Below are positions 1 to 7,978 of a stretch of DNA of 64,000 nucleotides, piece by piece. The number at the start of each line of letters is the position of its first letter. Within the stretch, counting starts at the first letter, position 1. The stretch is from Rikenellaceae bacterium (GTDB lineage: Bacteria > Bacteroidota > Bacteroidia > Bacteroidales > Rikenellaceae): positions 1 to 64,000 of the forward strand of contig SUZX01000007.1 of NCBI GenBank assembly GCA_015059735.1, read 5' to 3'. Below the pieces are notes generated by a model, which worked only from the letters and a program-made list of their open reading frames with translations, had not been told where the DNA came from and did not search any database. Position numbers and translations under genes: made by a program.

Positions 1-60
1 TGACTGCTTGTCTGTCGTTATTTAATAATTTGAACCTTTGTAAGCCGACAACCAGTTGGT
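1..60. repeat. Dispersed 60-base repeat, copy 1 (at window edge)
   Basis: Positions 1-60 match 19811-19870 in the same orientation with 3 mismatches (positions 2, 8 and 52), and similarity stops abruptly after base 60. In the second copy the first part of the repeat forms one arm of an imperfect inverted repeat. Here that arm would lie outside the window. The element carries no ORF. The second copy sits upstream of a minus-strand AraC-type gene, so a similar gene may lie to the left of this window (inference). Confidence 0.8.
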
Positions 61-154
61 TATTACCTTTGCAATAGATTATTCTACTATTGCGTATTTC
101 CTCATCAAATGTAAGGATTATTTAGCAGAAAAACAAATATTATGAATAAAATGT

Positions 155-193
155 AAAAATGCTGTCATACAAACTTGTTGTGACAGCATTTTT
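155..193 (-). terminator. Rho-independent terminator of tRNA-Leu
   Basis: A perfect 13-bp stem (155-167 with 181-193) surrounds a 13-base loop. The arms start with five A and end with five T, so it can act in both directions. It lies 2 bases past the 3' end of the minus-strand tRNA. Confidence 0.85.
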
Positions 194-194
194 G

Positions 195-277
195 TGCGGA
201 TAAAGGGACTCGAACCCCCACGCCTCTCGGCATCAGATCCTAAGTCTGACGTGGCTACCAATTACACCATATCCGCA
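195..277 (-). tRNA. tRNA-Leu (anticodon UAG)
   Basis: Read on the minus strand this is an 83-base tRNA. The 7-bp acceptor stem pairs 271-277 with 195-201. A variable arm of class II length, a standard T arm (GGGGGTTCGAGTCCC) and the anticodon loop CTTAGGA give anticodon UAG. No CCA is encoded. A TACCTTTG -7 element lies upstream at 288-295 on the minus strand, with a TTG 18 bases beyond it. Confidence 0.95.
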
Positions 278-287
278 AATTATGTTG

Positions 288-316
288 CAAAGGTAGAAAA
301 AAATCGGGATATTCAA
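288..316 (-). promoter_or_regulatory. Bacteroidota-type promoter of tRNA-Leu
   Basis: On the minus strand TACCTTTG (295 to 288) matches the TAnnTTTG -7 consensus. A TTG (316 to 314) lies 18 bases upstream. The predicted transcript starts a few bases before the tRNA. Confidence 0.7.
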
Positions 317-592
317 CTATTGTAAGTAAATAATTCTGCCCCCAATCGAAAATTGTTGGGGTAGTTATATCCAAAATCGCAAAAAAATTATCGTATTTTA
401 TTTTTTAGCTGCCTAATCATTGCTGATCATGGTATGCGGAACGTCCGAACGTGGTTAGCTACCGAAAAAGTTTCGATAGGAAGAGATGAAAAAATATTGC
501 TTTTTTAGTTTGTTTTGCTCAACTTTGTGGCATTATATCAATTCGATTAAAGCCTATTTTATTGTGGCAACAGCCTAAAAAGGCAAAATGTT

Positions 593-622
593 TTGCACTT
601 TCTGTTAAATATGCTACATTTG
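593..622 (+). promoter_or_regulatory. Bacteroidota-type promoter ahead of structured RNA
   Basis: TTG at 593-595, a 19-base spacer and TACATTTG at 615-622 match the Bacteroidales consensus. The predicted start is near 629, which puts a transcribed, structured stretch of about 330 bases before the ATG at 962. Confidence 0.75.
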
Positions 623-628
623 TAGTAC

Positions 629-880
629 ATATTGAATACACGGAGAGTGTGTAAGTTTGTTCCTTTAGAGTGAACGTAGGAAATTCAATCTGAGGAGGGA
701 ATAGCTGACATTTTGCTGCGTCAGATCCTTATAGGATACGGCGTGGGCTGTTGCTTGTTTTATCTTCAAGGTTTCCTACGACCTACTCTAATAGAATAAG
801 TTTTCAGTACCACGCTTTCTGTTTTTATAACCCTAATTTAATTTTATCAATCGTCGGAGGGTACTGATACGACAACTGAA
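629..880 (+). ncRNA. Candidate structured RNA or long 5' leader
   Basis: The strong promoter at 593-622 is followed by extensive pairing potential. A two-part closing stem joins 665-671 with 785-791 (7 bp) and 675-682 with 772-779 (8 bp). Inside it are hairpins at 705-724 (CTGAC/GTCAG) and near 725-738. A further 8-bp pairing joins 804-811 with 860-867. No ORF of note covers it. A long closing stem with an open centre recalls 6S-type RNAs, but a cis-acting leader of the downstream gene fits equally well. The family is not identified, and covariance was not tested. Confidence 0.45.
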
Positions 881-961
881 TCTTAAAAGTTATTATTCCG
901 GATTCGAACTATTATCTAAACTTAAAGACAAAATGTGTTTAATGAATTAAAATTAACTGTT

Positions 962-2869
962 ATGAGAGGTTGTTTGAATGTTTTCTGGTATTTCCCGTTA
1001 TTCGGTTTTTTTCATGCGTTGATCTATGTGATAATGGGTGCTATTCTTTGTTGTACCGTTATTCTGTATCCTATTGGGTTGGGTTATTTTCAAATAGCAA
1101 GATATCTACTCTCGCCATTTTCATCAGCACTTGTGTCGCGAGCCGATTTATTGTTGGTGCGCCCTCAGGATGCAACCGATGAGAAGAGTTTCTCTGATAC
1201 ATATACTAAAATTATCGGTGTTTTGTTTATTCCTTTTGGGTTAATTGCCTCTGCATACGCCGTTTTGGGTATTATAAATTGTTGTTTATACATTGTTACC
1301 ATCCCGTGTGTTTATGTATGGACACGAGCATTGCCTGCTATTTTCAACCCTACGGGGAAAGTTTGTGTTCCCATAGCGGTTGCGGATGAGATTACGCGGA
1401 TCAAAAATGGGCAGACGGTGGCAAAATTCAAAGGTGACAGCCCCACCGTTACCGAAGAAGCAGTAGCTATGAATACGGGCACTGCCAATACATACGGTCG
1501 GTGTGAAACACCGCAAAACTCGCCAGAAAAGAGAGTGCGAGATTATGATGAGTCTCAATTGCAGGAAATCGTCAATAATCCGACAATGTACAATGCTCAA
1601 ATGGTTGAGTCTTGCCGTAAGGAGATCGCCATACGAGAGGAGAGCAAGGCTTTTGAAGATCAGATAAAGACATTCGATAATGATCGGTTGAGTGAGATAT
1701 TAAAAAATTCTGCGCTTTATTCCGAGGCAATGATCTGTGTCGCAGAGCGTGAATTGGCAGAACGGATCAGGTTGAGAGATGAGCAATTGGAACGAGAAGC
1801 TGCGGAAGCACGTGCTTTACGCGAACAGGCAGCAGCTGCCAAACGGGAGCAGCAACGATTGTGGTTGAAGAAGAACGCGAAATGGCTTATATTGGTTGCC
1901 ACTACTGTTCTCGTTTTGCTCATCAGTTTGGTATGTTATAAAATAACCGATAATAGAAGACGGCAACAGATCGCCAGGGAAAACATTAAAGTCCATTTGA
2001 TAAAAGTATATAACGCAAGAGCCCAAATATATGATTATTATCAAAAAATCACTGATTTGCTGCCTGCGGTAAATGCGCAAGATCGAAAATCGTTCCGTAA
2101 AGAGGCAAAAGCCGTGATCGGAGTTACCGATCAAGTGACCGAAGATGCCTATACAATTGCGAGAGATACGCAGTATCTTCGCAATGTGGCAGGTTTTGAG
2201 CGAATCGCAACCAAAATTCAAGAACAAAGTGGCATTATTGAGCCTGAAATTGAAAAAATACAGAAGGCTTATGAGCAAATAAAGGAGCGTGCCGCAGTAG
2301 AAAAAGTAGCAAGGGCTAAACGGGAAGAAGAAGCACGTATTGCAGCTGAAAAGCGAGCAGAAGAGGCTCGTATCGCGGCCGAGAAGCGAGCGGAAGAAGA
2401 GCGTATTGCCGCCAAGAAACGAGCCAAAGCCGCACAGATTGCCTCATGGCAACGGGAAGAAGAGGCTCGGGTTGCTCGGAAACTCAAAGCCGGCGAGGGA
2501 AGAGATGGAGCCTATCAAGTTGGAGACTATTATAACCAAGGCGGAAAAAAGGGAATTGTTTTTGAGGTGAATAGTGGCGGACGGCATGGTAAAATTGTAA
2601 GCGTTGTTTATACAACCGGAGTGTGGAATCATGTTAATAATTGGTGTAAATCGTTAGGAGCCGGTTGGCGGTTACCTTCGCTTAGAGAGTTGCAAAATAT
2701 ATATTATGTTAGAAATAATAAAATTTCTAAAGTGAGAGGTGATTTTTGGAGTTCAACCAGTGCAGGGAACGATCAAGCAAAAGGATTAGTGATATTAGAT
2801 CAAAGAGCTAACATTCACACTATGAAGAAGACTATGCACGCTTATGCTCGTGCTGTCTGCGAATTTTAA
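962..2869 (+). CDS. YccF-like membrane protein with coiled coils and C-terminal DUF1566-like domain
   Basis: The protein has 635 residues from the ATG at 962; a GTG at 935 would add nine. Residues about 5-50 contain two hydrophobic segments that resemble the YccF inner-membrane domain, including an IGLGYFQIARYLLSPF-like end. A charged coiled coil at about 225-300 leads to a third membrane segment near 307-327. A second, alanine/arginine/glutamate-rich repeat region runs to about 515. Residues 517-635 (WRLPSLREL, FWSST, ARAVCEF) resemble DUF1566/Lcl C-type domains, which often lie outside the cell. The odd number of membrane segments could place that domain in the periplasm. The function is unknown. 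The gene stands alone behind a long structured leader and before a terminator. Confidence 0.85.
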   Translation: MRGCLNVFWYFPLFGFFHALIYVIMGAILCCTVILYPIGLGYFQIARYLLSPFSSALVSRADLLLVRPQDATDEKSFSDTYTKIIGVLFIPFGLIASAYAVLGIINCCLYIVTIPCVYVWTRALPAIFNPTGKVCVPIAVADEITRIKNGQTVAKFKGDSPTVTEEAVAMNTGTANTYGRCETPQNSPEKRVRDYDESQLQEIVNNPTMYNAQMVESCRKEIAIREESKAFEDQIKTFDNDRLSEILKNSALYSEAMICVAERELAERIRLRDEQLEREAAEARALREQAAAAKREQQRLWLKKNAKWLILVATTVLVLLISLVCYKITDNRRRQQIARENIKVHLIKVYNARAQIYDYYQKITDLLPAVNAQDRKSFRKEAKAVIGVTDQVTEDAYTIARDTQYLRNVAGFERIATKIQEQSGIIEPEIEKIQKAYEQIKERAAVEKVARAKREEEARIAAEKRAEEARIAAEKRAEEERIAAKKRAKAAQIASWQREEEARVARKLKAGEGRDGAYQVGDYYNQGGKKGIVFEVNSGGRHGKIVSVVYTTGVWNHVNNWCKSLGAGWRLPSLRELQNIYYVRNNKISKVRGDFWSSTSAGNDQAKGLVILDQRANIHTMKKTMHAYARAVCEF

Positions 2870-2939
2870 TACATCATTTTGACGAAAGAATATATCCGTT
2901 AGTTATTGGGATATGATCAGCATTTTCTAAACACACAAG

Positions 2940-2968
2940 AAAGAGCAGTTTCTCGACTGCTCTTTTTT
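2940..2968 (+). terminator. Rho-independent terminator
   Basis: A 10-bp stem (2940-2949 with 2956-2965) is followed by T residues. It lies 70 bases after the preceding stop codon. Confidence 0.8.
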
Positions 2969-3002
2969 CGTGCAGAGAGGAGGCTTTTCGTTTTTTTTTC
3001 TG

Positions 3003-3010
3003 TACTTTTG
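3003..3010 (+). promoter_or_regulatory. Bacteroidota -7 element (TACTTTTG)
   Basis: This TAnnTTTG match predicts a transcript start near 3017. That makes the upstream ATG at 2970 untranscribed and supports the start at 3030. No clear TTG -33 element is present. Confidence 0.6.
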
Positions 3011-3029
3011 TTCGCAGAAATTGTTGCGA

Positions 3030-4595
3030 ATGCCACAGACGCTGACCCTCATACTCTCGCCTCGCGAAGCATCCGATGCCCGCTATTATACCTCGCGGGT
3101 GGCTCATACGTTGCATATTCGCGAACAAGACATTGCCTTGTTGCGTGTGGTTAAACGGTCGATCGATGCGCGACAGCGACAGCCGAAGGTTAATCTTACA
3201 CTCGAAATCTATCTCGATCATGAGCCACAACCTGCCCCTGTGCATTTCGACTACCCCTCGGTAGTCGGCCATACGGAGGTCGTAGTGGTCGGATCGGGTC
3301 CTGCGGGCCTTTTTGCCGCACTACGTCTCATTGAGTTGGGATTCAAACCGATTGTTTTGGAGCGCGGCCGCGATGTCTCGACCCGCAAGATCGATATTGC
3401 ACAAATCAACCGCAATGGAGCTGTCGATCCCGATTCGAATTACGCATTCGGAGAGGGTGGTGCCGGAACATTCTCCGATGGCAAACTTTTCACCCGCAGC
3501 AAAAAGCGTGGAGATTATAACAAAGCACTCCAAACTTTGGTCTTTCACGGAGCCAATCCTGAGATCCTTTTTGAAGCGCATCCGCATATCGGTACGGATA
3601 AGTTGCCTTATATCATCTCGCGTATTCGTCAGACGATTCTCGATGCCGGCGGAATGTTTCTTTTTGATAAGCGAGTAACCGACTTGATTTTGCGTCAAGG
3701 TCGTATCTGCGGTGTGCAGTGTGGCGATGAACGAATCGAGGGTGCGGCTGTTGTGCTTGCCACGGGCCACTCCGCCCGCGACATTTATGAGTTGCTTTAT
3801 GCCCGAGGCGTGCGTATTGAGGCTAAACCGTTTGCTATGGGAGTGCGTATTGAGCATCCGCAGGCATTAATCGATTCGATTCAATACCATTGCGAGTCAC
3901 GGGGCGAATATTTGCCAGCAGCCTCCTATTCGCTTGTCAGCCAAGAGAACGGTCGCGGGGTCTATTCGTTCTGTATGTGCCCGGGAGGATTTATTGTGCC
4001 GGCCATGACTGATGCCGCTGAATCTGTTGTAAACGGCATGTCACCGAGTGGTCGCACGTCGCCATATGCCAATTCGGGATTGGTTACCGAGGTGCGTCTT
4101 TCCGATTTCGAACATCTGCGGGCCGAATGGGGCGAGTTGGCCGGTTTGCGCTTTCAACAACAATTCGAGATGCAGGCACGACAATTTGGCGGTGACAAAC
4201 AGATCGCTCCAGCGCAGCGTGTGGCCGATTTTGTAGCGGGACGTGCCAGCCGATCGCTGCCCAAAAGTTCGTATATCCCCGGGCTTATACCTTCACGCCT
4301 CGACGAGTGGATGCCGCCATTTATTGCCGAGAGCCTGCGACGTGGCCTTACGACCTTTGGACGACGCATGCGAGGATTTGTAACCAATGAGGCAATTGTT
4401 GCCGGTGTCGAGTCGCGCACTTCGACACCTGTGCGTATTCCTCGCGATGCCACGACACTCATGCACCCCGAAGTTGCAGGACTTTTTCCGGCAGGAGAGG
4501 GTGCAGGATATGCCGGAGGAATTATCTCGGCAGCTCTCGATGGCGAGCGGATTGCCAATGCAATAAAAACCTATCTTTCTACCCCCAATCATTAA
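3030..4595 (+). CDS. FAD-dependent dehydrogenase, COG2509 type
   Basis: This 521-residue flavoprotein shows the Rossmann motif GSGPAGLFAALRL near residue 90 and a conserved glycine-rich run (AFGEGGAGTFSDGKL) typical of the COG2509 'uncharacterised FAD-dependent dehydrogenase' family. The C-terminus has the FAD-binding GLFPAGEGAGYAGG motif. The substrate is not known for the family. The ATG at 3030 was chosen because the -7 element at 3003-3010 lies downstream of the longer alternative start. It is followed after 5 bases by a family 2 glycosyltransferase and is probably cotranscribed with it. Confidence 0.88.
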   Translation: MPQTLTLILSPREASDARYYTSRVAHTLHIREQDIALLRVVKRSIDARQRQPKVNLTLEIYLDHEPQPAPVHFDYPSVVGHTEVVVVGSGPAGLFAALRLIELGFKPIVLERGRDVSTRKIDIAQINRNGAVDPDSNYAFGEGGAGTFSDGKLFTRSKKRGDYNKALQTLVFHGANPEILFEAHPHIGTDKLPYIISRIRQTILDAGGMFLFDKRVTDLILRQGRICGVQCGDERIEGAAVVLATGHSARDIYELLYARGVRIEAKPFAMGVRIEHPQALIDSIQYHCESRGEYLPAASYSLVSQENGRGVYSFCMCPGGFIVPAMTDAAESVVNGMSPSGRTSPYANSGLVTEVRLSDFEHLRAEWGELAGLRFQQQFEMQARQFGGDKQIAPAQRVADFVAGRASRSLPKSSYIPGLIPSRLDEWMPPFIAESLRRGLTTFGRRMRGFVTNEAIVAGVESRTSTPVRIPRDATTLMHPEVAGLFPAGEGAGYAGGIISAALDGERIANAIKTYLSTPNH

Positions 4596-4600
4596 TTGCC

Positions 4601-5473
4601 ATGTCACCGAAAGTCAGTGTGATTATCCCTGTTTATAATGTCGAGCCTTATCTCGCACGTTGTTTGGAGAGCCTTATTGTGCAAACTTTGGAAGATATCG
4701 AGATCATTTGTATTGATGACGAATCGACCGATGGCTCTTTGGCATTGTTACGCTCATATGCTGCACGCGAACCGCGTATGAAGGTCCTTACCCAGAAAAA
4801 CAAGCGTCAGGGTGGAGCTCGTAATACAGGTCTTGACATCGCATGTGGAGAGTATGTACTTTATATTGATTCCGACGATTGGATCGATCCCGACTATTGC
4901 GAGTCGCTCTATCGGGCGGCCGTGCGCTATGATGCCGATGTGGCAGTCGGGGCTATTCGCAAAGATCGTGTTTCGCCTCCTTTGTCGAAATGGGTGATTC
5001 GGTTCAACGAAGAGCGGGTTGTGGAGGATTTGACGGAGAAATTTGCCGTATGCCAATGTCCTCCCGATTTTCACCCTGTCAATAAGATGTTACGTCGTGA
5101 AGCGTTGTTGCGTGCCGGTTTTCGTTTCCGAGAGTATGCCCAATACGAAGATGTGGAGTATGTCATGCAGATATTGGGAGAGTTGGGACGGTTGGTGACA
5201 GTTCCCGGGCCTACTTATCACTATGTTGTACACGAAGGTTCTACCGTAAAGGGGAAACAAACCTCTGAAAAACAACTCAACAAATACAATGCCCACAAAG
5301 CTTTTATTGCCTACGCCGATCGCAAAGGTCTTCGATTGAAACACAAACATCGTAATCTTACCAAACGTTTCTATACATTGGGCGGAATAACCGTTTTGAA
5401 ATTGAAGGATCACGACGGTCGATTGGTTTGGCGTCTCTTCGATTTTATCCCTATTTGGGCTTGGAGAGTCTAA
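4601..5473 (+). CDS. Family 2 glycosyltransferase
   Basis: The protein has 290 residues and begins with the GT-A signature VSVIIPVYNVEPYLARCLES. IIDDESTDGS-like and YIDSDDW motifs provide the nucleotide-sugar and metal-binding aspartates. It is soluble, with no membrane segment, and resembles cell-surface polysaccharide or lipopolysaccharide glycosyltransferases of the WcaA/EpsJ kind. The acceptor and donor sugars cannot be read from the sequence. It starts 5 bases after the flavoprotein gene, with no promoter between them. Confidence 0.9.
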   Translation: MSPKVSVIIPVYNVEPYLARCLESLIVQTLEDIEIICIDDESTDGSLALLRSYAAREPRMKVLTQKNKRQGGARNTGLDIACGEYVLYIDSDDWIDPDYCESLYRAAVRYDADVAVGAIRKDRVSPPLSKWVIRFNEERVVEDLTEKFAVCQCPPDFHPVNKMLRREALLRAGFRFREYAQYEDVEYVMQILGELGRLVTVPGPTYHYVVHEGSTVKGKQTSEKQLNKYNAHKAFIAYADRKGLRLKHKHRNLTKRFYTLGGITVLKLKDHDGRLVWRLFDFIPIWAWRV

Positions 5474-5809
5474 TTTTAACCGATATTTCACCCTTCGATT
5501 TTGTCGCTTCGCCACCAATTTCTTATTTGTTTTTGGATGGGTGAGATGTGTATAATCTCCGCTTTGATGCATTTCAGGCACGACTTTTGTGAATTATAGG
5601 GCTGAATTATGGAGTTTCGGATGTCGAAAGGCTCATAGTCGCGAATTTGTATATTCGAGAAAAAGTGCGTATCTTGCCATTGCAAAACCAACTAATCAGT
5701 TTGATAAAGATGCGTTGGGCTTTGCGAAAAAGGTATATAATTATTGTTGTAACTAAAACCAGATTGCCTATCGGAAACATCTACTCTTAGAAACCAAAAC
5801 CATAAGAGT
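5474..5809. other. Intergenic stretch without recognised gene
   Basis: These 336 AT-rich bases separate the glycosyltransferase from the sigma factor gene. No convincing ORF, tRNA, strong hairpin or TAnnTTTG match was found. The promoter of the sigma factor gene is presumably here but is not recognisable by the housekeeping consensus. Confidence 0.6.
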
Positions 5810-6394
5810 ATGAATGCGCAAGTATTAAGTGACCAAGTATTGCTTAATAATTACCTTTCAGGTGATCGGAATGCTATTTCCAGCCTTATAGAACGTCATA
5901 ATCGTCGAGTTCGTGATTATATTAATATGCTTGTAAAAAATCACGATCTTGCCGAAGATATTGCCCAAGAAGCCTTTATCAAGGCAGTACGAGTTATTGA
6001 TGAAGGACGTTATACCGACAATGGAAAATTCTTGTCGTGGATACTGCGAATAGCCCATAATTTGGTGATCGACCATTTTCGGGCACAACGACAGAATAAA
6101 ACCGTTTCGGAAACCGATGTCGGTTATGATGTGTTGGGAACTTTGAGGTTTGCCGAGCATACCATTGAGGATGCTCTTGTCAGCGAACAAATCGAGCGTG
6201 ATGTGCGAGCATTGGTGGAGTTGCTACCGGAAGAACAACGCGAAGTGGTGATGATGCGTTATTTTGCCGGTTTGAGTTTCAAGGATATTGCAGAACAGAC
6301 TAATGTCAGCATCAATACGGCTTTGGGACGTATGCGTTATGCCTTGATCAATTTGCGGCGAATGATTAAAGAAAAAAAGTTGATTTTAAGTTGA
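5810..6394 (+). CDS. ECF-type RNA polymerase sigma factor
   Basis: The protein has 194 residues. Region 2 spans about residues 10-95 and includes the DLAEDIAQEAFIKAV and WILRIAHNLVIDHFR signatures. Region 4 spans about residues 130-188 with a helix-turn-helix (LSFKDIAEQTNVSINTALGRMRYAL). The length is normal for sigma-70 family ECF factors. No anti-sigma factor or TonB receptor is adjacent. The only downstream neighbour is a 49-residue ORF. The lack of a TAnnTTTG promoter may mean special or autogenous control (inference). Confidence 0.92.
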   Translation: MNAQVLSDQVLLNNYLSGDRNAISSLIERHNRRVRDYINMLVKNHDLAEDIAQEAFIKAVRVIDEGRYTDNGKFLSWILRIAHNLVIDHFRAQRQNKTVSETDVGYDVLGTLRFAEHTIEDALVSEQIERDVRALVELLPEEQREVVMMRYFAGLSFKDIAEQTNVSINTALGRMRYALINLRRMIKEKKLILS

Positions 6395-6457
6395 TACCTG
6401 CACAATATTTCTCGCTGCACTGCGTTTATTTTATGTAACAGCAATAAATCGGTGCCT

Positions 6458-6607
6458 ATGGAAAATATTGACACGCATGGAAATTCACATAACGGCATCT
6501 CTGAGGACGAAGAACTCATGATGCGAGAGGTGATTCAAGAGGATGCTGATCTATGTTATCTGCATCACTACCTTTCGGAGGTTTTTGGCCAACGGGATAA
6601 TTTTTAA
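6458..6607 (+). CDS. Small acidic protein downstream of sigma factor
   Basis: This 49-residue ORF starts with ATG 63 bases after the sigma factor stop and ends with TAA just before a strong terminator, so the two probably share a transcript. The peptide is acidic (SEDEELMMREVIQEDAD) and ends SEVFGQRDNF. There is no signal peptide or membrane segment. A regulatory partner of the sigma factor is one idea, but only the position supports it. Confidence 0.55.
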   Translation: MENIDTHGNSHNGISEDEELMMREVIQEDADLCYLHHYLSEVFGQRDNF

Positions 6608-6626
6608 GGGTTAATTTTTGATGGGA

Positions 6627-6660
6627 GAGAAGAGTTTCGGGAGAGACTCTTCTCGTTTTT
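6627..6660 (+). terminator. Rho-independent terminator
   Basis: A 9-bp stem (6627-6635 with 6646-6654) is followed by G and a run of T. It ends the sigma factor transcription unit. Confidence 0.85.
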
Positions 6661-6759
6661 TATAGGTACTTATAGGATGTGATCCGTGAAATTGTGTATG
6701 ATTCCTCTTTTCAACCCTTTGCATTTGGTTGTGTCGTGGTTATAATTACCCTTTTAAAT

Positions 6760-7896
6760 TTACCCATTTAATTCGATAGCTCTTTGATATACTGCCAATA
6801 GATCGGCGGCAATTTGTTTGGGCTCGAATCGTTTTACATGATGAAGTCCCGCTTCGATCATTTGCTTTTGCAATGCGGTGTCTGATAATACCTCGACGAT
6901 TCGAGTGGCTAACTCTTCGGCATTGTCCGGATCGACATAAAATGCTCCCGCGCCTCCCGACTCTTCCAAACATGATCCGCGAGTACCGATGGTCGGGACG
7001 CCGCATGCCGCTGCTTCGATCATCGGAATGCCGAATCCTTCGTAACGTGATGGATAGACAAAAAGTGCGGCGTTACGATATATGGCTGGTAAATCCGGAA
7101 ACGTCACGTTGGAGAGAATGTGTAAGTGGTTGTCGATTCTATGTTTTGCAGCATATTGTTCAACACATGCTGTGTAAGGAGTTCGTTTCCCAACGGCAAC
7201 CAAGTCGATGGGTTCGGGCAGAAGTCTATTCGCTTCGACCAATAGTTTCAGGTTTTTTCGCTCTTCAATGCTCCCAACGGTGAGAATATAGCGATCGGGT
7301 AACCGATATTTTTCGCGTACGGCGCGTAATTTTTCTTCGGAGATTGGTCGCTTGAATTGCGCATCGCAGCTTTGGTAAACCACATCGATTTTTTTGTCCG
7401 AAATTCCGAAATAGTGTATGATGTCACGTTTGGTGGCCTCGCTTATGGCAATAATTCGATTGGCTGTCTCGCAGGCTTTGCGGAATTTAAGCGTGTATAT
7501 CGTGCGGTCAATCTTCGAATAATAAGAGGGATGGCGTAGGAAAATTAGATCGTGAATGGTTACTATGGAGCAAATACCGGCTTTTCGCAATCCAATGGGT
7601 AGTTCGCCACTCAACCCGTGAAAGAGAGTCAGATCGGTTGGCAACTCGCGAACGACACCCCACGAACGCCATATCGATTTTCCAATCCCATGCTTGGGCG
7701 TTTGGGGATAACAAAATCGGATCGAGGGAGCAGCAGGCAATCGTTTTCGCAGCTCTTCGCGCCCCGAATCTGGTGAGAATAACAAGTATTCATTGTCGGG
7801 AGCATAGCGAGACAATGTTTCGATAACTGTACGGCAGTAATTCCCTAAACCGGTGGCATTATGTGTGATACGTTTTGCCTCAAAGCCGATTTCCAT
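6760..7896 (-). CDS. Family 4 glycosyltransferase (GT-B)
   Basis: This 378-residue GT-B enzyme has an N-terminal acceptor-domain start (MEIGFEAKRITHNATGLGNYCRTVIE), the TIHDLIFL and ILTVGSIEERKN segments, and the donor-binding EGFGIPMIEAAACGVPTI motif with its conserved glutamates. It is a retaining transferase of the mannosyl/glucosyl-transferase type, acting in the cytoplasm on surface polysaccharide precursors. It is the second gene of a minus-strand pair, 82 bases after another family 4 enzyme. The sugar specificity is unknown. Confidence 0.9.
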   Translation of the reverse strand: MEIGFEAKRITHNATGLGNYCRTVIETLSRYAPDNEYLLFSPDSGREELRKRLPAAPSIRFCYPQTPKHGIGKSIWRSWGVVRELPTDLTLFHGLSGELPIGLRKAGICSIVTIHDLIFLRHPSYYSKIDRTIYTLKFRKACETANRIIAISEATKRDIIHYFGISDKKIDVVYQSCDAQFKRPISEEKLRAVREKYRLPDRYILTVGSIEERKNLKLLVEANRLLPEPIDLVAVGKRTPYTACVEQYAAKHRIDNHLHILSNVTFPDLPAIYRNAALFVYPSRYEGFGIPMIEAAACGVPTIGTRGSCLEESGGAGAFYVDPDNAEELATRIVEVLSDTALQKQMIEAGLHHVKRFEPKQIAADLLAVYQRAIELNG

Positions 7897-7978
7897 AAAG
7901 TGATAGGTCGTTTTGTTGAAGGGTGAATGACGTTGATTCTTTTCGGTTTTTTTGGTGTGTAAAAGCTGTCTTCACATA

